Source: Streptomyces camelliae (GTDB lineage: Bacteria > Actinomycetota > Actinomycetes > Streptomycetales > Streptomycetaceae). From it: a DNA stretch of 64,000 nt. The stretch's first letter is position 1, and each line of letters begins with the position of its first letter. The stretch lies in contig NZ_CP115300.1 of NCBI RefSeq assembly GCF_027625935.1, positions 496,001 to 560,000 on the forward strand. The letters are read 5' to 3'. The translations under genes were made by a program, and so were the position numbers. This document shows, one piece after another, positions 53,856 to 60,276 of the stretch. The notes beneath the pieces were generated by a model that was given only the letters and a program-made list of their open reading frames with translations, did no database searches and was not told the DNA's origin.

Positions 53856-54380
53856 GTGACCACGCTGTTTCTGATGGTCGGCCTGCCCGGGGCCGGGAAG
53901 ACCACGAGGGCCCGGCGGCTGGCCGTGGAGCACAGGGCGCTGCGGCTGACGCCTGACGAGTGGATGATTCCGCTGTTCGGCACGCCGGAGGCGGACGGTA
54001 AGCGCGATGTGCTGGAAGGACGGCTGCTCTCGGTCGCCATGGAGGTGCTGCGGCTCGGCACCAGCGTGGTCCTGGACTTCGGCTGCTGGTCCCGTGACGA
54101 GCGCGCCGCGATCCGCTGGTTGGCGGAATCCGTGGGCGCCTCTTTCCGGCTCGTCTACGTGCCCGTGGACGTGGCGACCCAACGCGCGCGGATCGCCCAT
54201 CGCCAGTCCACCACCCCGGAGCAGACCTTCCCGATCAACGAGGCGGACCTGCTGCGCTGGAGGACGCAGTTCGAGGAGCCCGACACCCGGGAACTCGACG
54301 GGCGTGCGGTCGCGGGTCCGCCGCCCGGGTGGGCGGGGTGGCTGGAGTGGGCTGCCGATCGGTGGCCGTCATTCGCGTGA
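53856..54380 (+). CDS. AAA_33-type P-loop kinase/ATPase
   Basis: 174 aa from GTG 53856. The P-loop GLPGAGKTTRARRLA (about 9-23) opens the protein; a DEWM segment and VVLDFGCWSRDERAAIRWLA supply the Walker B-like acid. The lid region has RARIAHRQS. This is the small zeta-toxin/chloramphenicol-phosphotransferase-like kinase group common in actinobacteria as AAA family ATPase. The substrate is unknown and no antitoxin is adjacent. The frame is open upstream over the nitroreductase debris, but conserved sequence starts at the GTG. Confidence 0.85.
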   Translation: MTTLFLMVGLPGAGKTTRARRLAVEHRALRLTPDEWMIPLFGTPEADGKRDVLEGRLLSVAMEVLRLGTSVVLDFGCWSRDERAAIRWLAESVGASFRLVYVPVDVATQRARIAHRQSTTPEQTFPINEADLLRWRTQFEEPDTRELDGRAVAGPPPGWAGWLEWAADRWPSFA

Positions 54381-54401
54381 CCGTCCGGTGCTGCGGTCCC
54401 G

Positions 54402-55109
54402 TCAGTCCTCGCGGTCGCTCTGCCAGTCGAGCAGCTTGACCCGGCCGACCGTGTCGATGTGCGTGTGCATGGCGCGCGCCGCCTCCTCGGAGTCGCCCGC
54501 GCGGATCGCCTCGGCGACCTGGCGGTGCTGTTCGAGGGAGCGAGCGGGGCGGCCCGGCTGGCGCAGGGACTCGGTGCGGCTCTCGGCGATGGAGAGGGAG
54601 ATCTCCGCCATGAAGTCGGCGAGCAGCGTGCTGTGCGCGGCAGCGGTGACGGCGGCGTGGAAGCGCTGGTCCTCGTCGACGGCGAGCTCTCCGCGGTCGA
54701 CGGCGTCCGCCATCGCGGTCAGCGCGGCGTCGATCGCGACAAGGTCCTCCTCGGTGCGGCGCAGCGCGGCGAGGGCGGCGAGCTTGGTCTCCAGGGCGTC
54801 GCGGGCGTCCAGGACGTCCGGCAGCCGCCGGCGCCGGTCGATCATCGTCTCCAGCGGCTCGGCGTTGAGCCGGTCGCGCAGCAGATAGGTGCCGCCTCCA
54901 TGGCGGACCTCGACCAGTCCCTGTACCTCCAGGGCCACGATCGCCTGCCGTACCGAGGTACGGCTCACCCCCAGGCGGTCCGCCAGGTCCCGTTCGGGCG
55001 GTAGCCGGTCGCCGGCCTTGAGCCCCTCCGCCGTGACGTACTCCCGTAGGCGCTCCACCACCTGCTCGTACAGGCGGGGCCGTGCCAGTGGACGCAGCGA
55101 CTCGCTCAC
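54402..55109 (-). CDS. FadR/GntR family transcriptional regulator
   Basis: 235 aa from GTG 55109. The winged helix is LYEQVVERLREYVTAEGLKA, GDRLPPERDLADRLGVSRTS and VRQAIVALEVQGLVEVRHGG. The C-terminal FCD domain is helical with metal-ligand type residues (VDEDQRFHAAVTAAAH, where D/H bind metal, and AMHTHIDTV). FCD-type GntR proteins respond to carboxylic acids or acyl-CoAs. It is divergent from a CoA-transferase/crotonase/MFS operon, its probable target, and a repeated GGTCCAGT motif lies between them. Confidence 0.93.
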   Translation of the reverse strand: MSESLRPLARPRLYEQVVERLREYVTAEGLKAGDRLPPERDLADRLGVSRTSVRQAIVALEVQGLVEVRHGGGTYLLRDRLNAEPLETMIDRRRRLPDVLDARDALETKLAALAALRRTEEDLVAIDAALTAMADAVDRGELAVDEDQRFHAAVTAAAHSTLLADFMAEISLSIAESRTESLRQPGRPARSLEQHRQVAEAIRAGDSEEAARAMHTHIDTVGRVKLLDWQSDRED

Positions 55110-55161
55110 GGACGCAGATCCCTTCCCCGTGCGGAGTTGTCCCTGTTTCAAGCACCGACCC

Positions 55162-55224
55162 TTGACAGCCGGTCGGCGCCGCTCAACACTCTAGCCCACC
55201 GGTCCAGTGGTCCAGTGGTCCATC
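55162..55224. promoter_or_regulatory. Promoter and GGTCCAGT repeats between FadR and CoA-transferase genes
   Basis: TTGACA (55162-55167) and AACACT (55185-55190, 17-nt spacer) form a plausible plus-strand promoter. Just downstream GGTCCAGT is repeated at 55201 and 55209, and partly at 55217. The 15-mer CCACCGGTCCAGTGG (55196-55210) is an imperfect palindrome with 12 of 14 symmetric positions. The position over the expected transcription start suits repression by the adjacent FadR-type protein. Inferred from position only. Confidence 0.5.
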
Positions 55225-55295
55225 CAATTTCCCCGCCACGCCGCCGCCCAGCTGACCGCCCACAGCTGTTCGCCCAGAGAAAGGCCCGTGCAGGC

Positions 55296-56537
55296 ATGAC
55301 CGCAGCGCCGCACACCGTCCCCGACTCCGCCGCACCGGATCCCGACTCCCCCGCCGCCCTCGCCGGAATCCGCGTCCTCGACCTGTCCCGCATCCTGTCG
55401 GGCCCCGTGGCCACGATGGTCCTGGCCGACCTCGGGGCCGACGTCATCAAGGTCGAGGACACCAAGGACGGCGACGACACCCGTCAGTGGGCACCGCCGT
55501 ACCAGGGAGACCAGTCCGCCTACTTCCTCGCCGCCAACCGCAACAAGCGCGGCATCAGCGTGGACCTCAAGACCGAGCAGGGCCGGGAGTTCGTGCTCCG
55601 GCTGGCCGACCGCGCCGACGTGGTCGTGGAGAACTTCCGGCCCGGCACCGCCGACCGGCTCGGCCTGGGATACGACGCCCTGGCCGCCCGCAACCCTCGT
55701 CTGGTGTACGCGTCCATCTCCGGCTACGGGCAGACCGGGCCATGGGCGTCCCGGCCCGGGTACGACGCCATCGCCCAGGCCCAGAGCGGCATGATGAGCA
55801 TCACCGGCGAGGCCGGCGGTCCGCCTCTGCGCCCCGGCGTCGCCACGGCCGACATCGGCGCCGGGATGTGGGCGGCCATCGGCATCCTCGCCGCCCTGCA
55901 CGCCCGTGAGTCCACCGGCCGGGGCCAGCACGTCGACGTCTCGCTGCTGGACGGTCAGCTCGCCTGGCTCACCTATGTGGCCGGCGGCTGGTTCGCCAGC
56001 GGCTCCGCACCGGGCCCGCACGGCTCCGCCCACCCCACCATCGTCCCCTACCAGGCCCTGCCCACCGCCGACGGCCATCTCATGATCGCCGCCGGTAACG
56101 ACAAGCTCTTCCAGCGCCTCACCGAGGTTCTCGGCGTACCGGATCTCGCCGCCGATCCGCGGTTCGCGGGCAACCCCGACCGGGTGCGCCACCGGGACGA
56201 GCTGATCCCCCTGCTGGAAGCGCGGCTGGCGCGGTGCGGCAGCGCCGAATGGGCCGCGCTGCTGGACGCGGCCGGCGTGCCCTGCGCCCCGATCGCCACG
56301 GTGGCAGACGCGCTGAGCAGCCCTCAGGCGCGGGCCCGGAACATGGTCGTGGAGCTGGACCACCCGACCGCCGGGCGGCTGCGCACCGTAGGTTCCCCGC
56401 TGAAACTGGGCCACACCCCGGCCCGTTTCCACAGCGCGCCGCCCTTGCTCGGCCAGCACACCGACGAGGTCCTCGCCGAAGCGGGGTACACGCCGCAGGA
56501 GACGGCCGACCTGCACACGGCAGGGGCCGTCCGATGA
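55296..56537 (+). CDS. CaiB/BaiF family III CoA-transferase
   Basis: 413 aa from ATG 55296 (MTAAPHTVPDSAAPDPDSPA). Typical segments are IRVLDLSRILSGPVATMVLA, DLGADVIKVEDTKDGDDTR, ADVVVENFRPGTADRLGLGY and YDAIAQAQSGMMSITGEAGG. The catalytic Asp of family III enzymes lies in the GVATADIGAGMWAAIGILA segment. It moves CoA between carboxylic acids, generating an acyl-CoA for catabolism. It begins an operon: a 42-codon ORF overlaps its stop (ATGA), then a crotonase and an MFS carrier. The divergent FadR-type regulator probably controls it. Confidence 0.94.
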   Translation: MTAAPHTVPDSAAPDPDSPAALAGIRVLDLSRILSGPVATMVLADLGADVIKVEDTKDGDDTRQWAPPYQGDQSAYFLAANRNKRGISVDLKTEQGREFVLRLADRADVVVENFRPGTADRLGLGYDALAARNPRLVYASISGYGQTGPWASRPGYDAIAQAQSGMMSITGEAGGPPLRPGVATADIGAGMWAAIGILAALHARESTGRGQHVDVSLLDGQLAWLTYVAGGWFASGSAPGPHGSAHPTIVPYQALPTADGHLMIAAGNDKLFQRLTEVLGVPDLAADPRFAGNPDRVRHRDELIPLLEARLARCGSAEWAALLDAAGVPCAPIATVADALSSPQARARNMVVELDHPTAGRLRTVGSPLKLGHTPARFHSAPPLLGQHTDEVLAEAGYTPQETADLHTAGAVR

Positions 56538-56730
56538 CCGGCCACCACGCACTCGACGCCGTGCCCGACTCGGGCACACCCCGCGCACCTCACCAAGGCG
56601 GCACGAGCGCACACACATCGCACTCACACAGCCACCTGCACGCGACCGGGGCCATCCGATGACCGGCCACCGGACAGCCGGCCTCGTACCGGACTCGGCC
56701 ACACCACGCGAACCTCACCAGGACGCCGAG
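56524..56730. repeat. Diverged tandem duplication around the crotonase start
   Basis: The segment GGGGCCGTCCGATGACCGGC (56524 on) is repeated as GGGGCCATCCGATGACCGGC at 56649. Similarity continues for about 80 bp in each copy (GACTCGG...CACACC...CGCGCACCTCACC against GACTCGG...CACACCACGCGAACCTCACC). The period is 125 bp. This created two overlapping start/stop junctions in a row. Confidence 0.7.
56534..56662 (+). CDS. Small coupled ORF, His-rich (42 aa), probably from a duplicated start region
   Basis: The ATG overlaps the CoA-transferase TGA (ATGA) and its own TGA overlaps the crotonase ATG (ATGA). The protein begins MTGHHALDAVPDSGTPRAPH and contains a His/Ser/Thr run (HTSHSHSHLH). Its first 20 residues match the first 20 of the crotonase (MTGHRTAGLVPDSATPREPH), and the DNA around both starts is a diverged direct repeat. 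It may be translated as a coupling leader, or be a by-product of the duplication. No known function. Confidence 0.45.
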   Translation: MTGHHALDAVPDSGTPRAPHQGGTSAHTSHSHSHLHATGAIR

Positions 56731-57567
56731 GGCACATACCCATCGCGCTCGCGCGGCCACGACACACCGGCGGACCGCCACCACGGCACCACCCCCGGCA
56801 CCCGGGCCGACGGCGCGATCAGTGTCCGGCGCGACGGCGCGATCGTCACCGTGCGGGTCGGCACCGGCCGCCGGGCCAACGCCCTCGCCACTCGCGACTG
56901 GCACGCCCTGGCCGGAGTCTTCGAGGCCCTCGCCGAGGACGCGGAGCTGGGCGCCGTCGTCGTCGCCGGGCGCGGCTCGGCCACCTTCAGCGCCGGGTCG
57001 GACATGCGGGAATGGCTGTCCGCCGAACCCGCCGGGATCGACGCGAGCTTCGCGGCCATGGAAAGCGCGCTGAGGGCCGTCGAACGCCTCCCCGTCCCGG
57101 TCGTCGCCCAGGTCCGCGGCTCGGCCGTCGGGGCTGGGTGCCAGCTGGCCTGTGCCTGCGATCTGCGGATCGTCGCCGACGACGCCGCCCTCGGGATGCC
57201 GATCGCCCGCTGGGGCATCCTCGTACCTCCCGCCTTCGCCGCCCGCCTCGCCCTGCTCACCGGCCCCGCCACGGCCCGCGATCTCCTGCTGACCGGACGG
57301 CTGGTGGACGGCACGGAAGCGGTACGGCTCGGCCTGGCCACCGCCAGCGTCCCGGCCACGGACCTCGATGCGGCCACCGCCGATCTGGTCGCCGCGATCA
57401 CCCGGCACCCGCCGACCGCGATCCGGGCCGCCAAGCGCGCCGTCGACGCCGTCATCGCCCCCACCCGCGAACGCCTGCACCGGCTCGCCCCCGGTCCGGC
57501 CGCCGACTACGACAGCATGCGCCTGAGTCTCGGCTCTTTCCTCTCCGCCGTCAGCAGCGCAGGCTGA
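56659..57567 (+). CDS. Enoyl-CoA hydratase/isomerase (crotonase) family protein
   Basis: 302 aa. The N-terminal about 50 residues are His/Pro/Arg-rich and not conserved, so the working start may be nearer residue 50. The crotonase core has AVVVAGRGSATFSAGSDMRE (oxyanion hole A-S-D type), RLPVPVVAQVRGSAVGAGCQ with LACACDLRIVADDAAL, and GLATASVPATDLD. The usual catalytic Glu pair is not obvious (GAGCQLA and ARWGILVPP), so it may isomerise, decarboxylate or hydrolyse rather than hydrate. It works on the CoA ester made by the upstream transferase. Coupled by ATGA. Confidence 0.88.
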   Translation: MTGHRTAGLVPDSATPREPHQDAEGTYPSRSRGHDTPADRHHGTTPGTRADGAISVRRDGAIVTVRVGTGRRANALATRDWHALAGVFEALAEDAELGAVVVAGRGSATFSAGSDMREWLSAEPAGIDASFAAMESALRAVERLPVPVVAQVRGSAVGAGCQLACACDLRIVADDAALGMPIARWGILVPPAFAARLALLTGPATARDLLLTGRLVDGTEAVRLGLATASVPATDLDAATADLVAAITRHPPTAIRAAKRAVDAVIAPTRERLHRLAPGPAADYDSMRLSLGSFLSAVSSAG

Positions 57568-57638
57568 CCCCCAGCCGACACACGTCCCCGCACCACCGTC
57601 CCCATCGTCACTCTCCCCAGAGCCGAATCGAGGTCCCT

Positions 57639-58952
57639 GTGACGATCAACGAACGCACCACCGTGTCCACCGGCGCTCCCGACCGCAGAGAACGCCTCAC
57701 CAAAGCCCAACGCCACGCCTTCTGGGGTTCGTTCGGCGGCTGGGCCATGGACGGGTTCAACTGGACCATCTTCGGGCTGGTCCTCGCCCCCACCATGGAC
57801 ACCCTCCTCCCCCGCGCCGGCATCGCCGCCACGCCCGAGAACATCGGCTGGTACGGCCAGATCAGCGCCGCTCTCTTCCTGCTCGGCTGGGGCTGCTCCG
57901 CGATCTGGGGCCCGATCGCGGACCGCTTCGGCCGCAAACCCGCGATGATGGCCTCGATTCTGATGTACGCGGTCTTCACCGCGCTGGCCGGCATCGCCTC
58001 CAATCTCTGGGAATGGAACGCCTACCGCTTCCTCGCCGCGGTCGGCGTCGGCGGTGAATGGGCGATGGCCGGCACCCTGCTGTCCGAGGTCATGCCCGAA
58101 CGCGTGCGGGAACGCTTCGGCGGGCTGATGCACTCCGCCGCGTACTTCGGCGTGCTCGCCGTCTCCGCCGTCTACCTCCTGGCCGGACCCGAACTCGGCT
58201 GGCGCGGCATGTTCCTCCTCGGCGGCATCCCGGCCCTCGCGGTCTTCCTCATCCGCCGCACCACCCCCGAGCCCGAGCGCTGGCAGGAGAACGCCGACGC
58301 CCGGCTCCAGCGCTCCTTCTGGCAGCCGGTCGTCGAGGTGCTCACGCCCCCGTACCGCTCCCGCACGATCGGCAATCTGCTGCTCCTCGTGGTGTGCGTG
58401 ATCGGCCTGTGGGCCGGCTCGACCTACGTCCCCACCGCCATGAACAACCTCTCCGCGTACGCCGGTTACGGCCACACCGCCGCCGTCCGGCTGGCCGGCG
58501 TCTCCTCGATGACGGTCGCCGCTTTCACCATCCTCGGCTGCTTCGCCGTACCGCGCCTGGCCGGGCGGCTCGGCCGGCGCGGCGCCCTGGCCGTCCTGTT
58601 CGCGCTGATGATCGTGGGCACGGTCGGCGCCTACGGTGTCGCCTATCCCCTGCACTCGATCGCGCTGACCTTCATCTTCCTTCCGGTACTGGGCCTCGGC
58701 GGGGCGAGCTTCGCGGTCTTCACGATCTGGCTGCCCGAGCAGTACCCGACCCGGATGCGCGCCACCGCATTCGCGCTCACCACGACCTTCTCCCGCTGGG
58801 TGGCCGCGGCCGGCACCTTCCTCATCGGCTACGGCATCCACGCCACCGGCTCGCTCACCGTCCCGCTCACCCTCACCGCCGTCGTCTTCGTCATCGGGAT
58901 GGGCCTGGTCCGGCTGGCTCCCGAGACCCGGGACCAGCCGCTTCCCTCCTGA
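57639..58952 (+). CDS. MFS metabolite:proton symporter
   Basis: 437 aa from GTG 57639, with GAGG 6 nt upstream. Twelve membrane helices. The signature loop IADRFGRKPAMM after helix 2 and the early FGGWAMDGFNWTIFGLVLAP, with RFLAAVGVGGEWAMAGTLLS (the metabolite:H+ symporter GVGGEW motif), place it near aromatic- and carboxylic-acid carriers such as the AAHS/MHS families. A second repeat loop GRLGRRGALAVLF is present. It is the last gene of the CoA-transferase operon and probably imports its substrate acid. A strong bidirectional hairpin follows. Confidence 0.93.
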   Translation: MTINERTTVSTGAPDRRERLTKAQRHAFWGSFGGWAMDGFNWTIFGLVLAPTMDTLLPRAGIAATPENIGWYGQISAALFLLGWGCSAIWGPIADRFGRKPAMMASILMYAVFTALAGIASNLWEWNAYRFLAAVGVGGEWAMAGTLLSEVMPERVRERFGGLMHSAAYFGVLAVSAVYLLAGPELGWRGMFLLGGIPALAVFLIRRTTPEPERWQENADARLQRSFWQPVVEVLTPPYRSRTIGNLLLLVVCVIGLWAGSTYVPTAMNNLSAYAGYGHTAAVRLAGVSSMTVAAFTILGCFAVPRLAGRLGRRGALAVLFALMIVGTVGAYGVAYPLHSIALTFIFLPVLGLGGASFAVFTIWLPEQYPTRMRATAFALTTTFSRWVAAAGTFLIGYGIHATGSLTVPLTLTAVVFVIGMGLVRLAPETRDQPLPS

Positions 58953-58958
58953 CGGCGG

Positions 58959-59023
58959 CGCCGGACAGGCGTGGGTCCCGTTCCTGCCGGGCCGGCGGGA
59001 ACGGGACCCACGCCTGTCCGGCG
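58959..59023. terminator. 30-bp stem bidirectional terminator
   Basis: A stem of 30 bp (58959-58988 with 58994-59023, one G-T wobble) closes a 5-nt loop (GGGCC). It lies exactly between the converging MFS and LacI genes. The length and near-perfect pairing make it one of the strongest hairpins in the window. Confidence 0.85.
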
Positions 59024-59036
59024 TACGGAGACCTCA

Positions 59037-60077
59037 TCAGGTGGACTCGCGGACCACGAGCCGGCACGGCACTGTCCGCACCCCCGGCGACGCCTCCCCC
59101 GCGTCGATCGCTTCGAGCAGGCGCAGGGCCGCGATCCGCCCGATCTCCGCGATGTTCATGTCGATCGTGGTGAGCGGGGGACGGCTGGCCAGGGCCATGG
59201 TGTCCCAGTTGTCGTAGCCGACGACCGCGATGTCCTCGGGGACGCCGACGCCCCGCTCCCGCAGCGCGTCGGTGACACCGCGGGCGATCTGGTCGTTGCC
59301 GCAGAAGAAGGCGTCCGTGCCGGGGGTCGTGCGCAGCACCGCGTCGGCGGCGCGGCGGCCCCATGCCTCGCTCCACTCGCCGAAGTGGACACGTCCGGTG
59401 GACAGCTCCAGGCCGGCCTCCCCCAGGTGCGCCACGGCGTGGCGGGCCCGGTCGCGGGCGGCCGCGTGGTGCTCGGGGCCGGTGACGTGGGCGATGCGGG
59501 TGCGTCCGGTGGACAGCAGGTGCTCCACGGCCAGCTCGGCGCCGCCCTTGTCGTCCGTGACGACGGACATGTCACCGGGGTCGGTGGAGGGCGAGAGCGC
59601 GTAGACCACCGGTATCGACTCCAGGCCGGTGATGCCGGTCAGCGGCGGGCGCGGGTCGGTGCGGCGGCCGGTGACGATGATGCCGTCGACCCGGCGGTCC
59701 ATGAGGTTGCGCAGGTGGTGCTGTTCGCGGATGGCGTCGCCGCGCGTGTCGCACAGCAGGACCGAGATCTTGCCGGCGCCGAGGGCGTCCTCGGCGCCGA
59801 GGAGGACCGGGGTGCTGAAGCGGCCGATGCCGTCGGTGGTCATCAGGCCGACGGTCCAGCTGCGGCCGGTGTGCAGGCTCTGGGCGTGCTGGTTGGGGCG
59901 GAAGCCGAGGGCCTCCACCGCGTCCAGCACGCGCTGGCGGGTCTCCGGGCGCATCCGGCCGGCGCCGCTGAGCGCCTTGGAGGCCGTGCCCACACTGACG
60001 CCGGCGAGCGCGGCGACGTCGGCGAGCCGGGCCCGGCCGGTGGACGGAGAGCCTGGAGCACCAGCGGGAGCGGTCAC
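59037..60077 (-). CDS. LacI family transcriptional regulator
   Basis: 346 aa from GTG 60077. The HTH and hinge are ARLADVAALAGVSVGTASKA, LSGAGRMRPETRQRVLDAVE and GFRPNQHAQSLHTGRSWTVG. The effector domain is a sugar-binding periplasmic-type fold ending VVGYDNWDTMALASRPPLTT, with a C-terminal core of VPCRLVVREST. It is divergent from the GH127/ABC genes, which it likely represses until an arabinose-type sugar binds. A palindrome-like site (60079-60092) overlaps its own ribosome-binding region, suggesting autoregulation. Confidence 0.94.
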   Translation of the reverse strand: MTAPAGAPGSPSTGRARLADVAALAGVSVGTASKALSGAGRMRPETRQRVLDAVEALGFRPNQHAQSLHTGRSWTVGLMTTDGIGRFSTPVLLGAEDALGAGKISVLLCDTRGDAIREQHHLRNLMDRRVDGIIVTGRRTDPRPPLTGITGLESIPVVYALSPSTDPGDMSVVTDDKGGAELAVEHLLSTGRTRIAHVTGPEHHAAARDRARHAVAHLGEAGLELSTGRVHFGEWSEAWGRRAADAVLRTTPGTDAFFCGNDQIARGVTDALRERGVGVPEDIAVVGYDNWDTMALASRPPLTTIDMNIAEIGRIAALRLLEAIDAGEASPGVRTVPCRLVVREST

Positions 60078-60078
60078 G

Positions 60079-60092
60079 AGCAAACCTTTTCC
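60079..60092. promoter_or_regulatory. LacI-type operator candidate 1 (over the LacI start)
   Basis: AGCAAACCTTTTCC is an imperfect palindrome of the LacI-family style; in reverse it reads GGAAAAGGTTTGCT. It shares GGAAAA-N3/4-TTGC with two further sites in the same gap. It overlaps the region just upstream of the regulator's GTG, so binding would block its expression. Confidence 0.45.
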
Positions 60093-60157
60093 TTGACGAC
60101 GGCGACGCCGCCCATCGTGACAGGCACGGGAGGTCTACGCCAACCCCTGCACGACAC

Positions 60158-60172
60158 GGAAAATCTCTTGCC
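60158..60172. promoter_or_regulatory. LacI-type operator candidate 2
   Basis: GGAAAATCTCTTGCC shares the GGAAAA...TTGCC pattern with sites 1 and 3, but with a 4-nt spacer. It lies 105 bp upstream of the GH127 start codon, where a GH127 promoter could begin. A TTGACC at 60180-60185 follows it. Confidence 0.4.
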
Positions 60173-60217
60173 GCACCTCTTGACCGAAGAGTGTCGCTGC
60201 CCTCTACTTCTCGCTCA

Positions 60218-60231
60218 GGAAAACGATTGCC
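60218..60231. promoter_or_regulatory. LacI-type operator candidate 3 (upstream of GH127)
   Basis: GGAAAACGATTGCC is centred on CG like many LacI operators (GGAAANCGNTTTCC-like) and is symmetric at 4 of 6 arm positions. It lies 46 bp before the GH127 ATG, downstream of a possible promoter (TTGACC at 60180, TACTTC at 60205), a suitable place for a roadblock or repression site. Confidence 0.5.
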
Positions 60232-60276
60232 CACTTGCTTTCCCGTTGCTCACACCCCGCTTCCCCTCGGAGAGCC

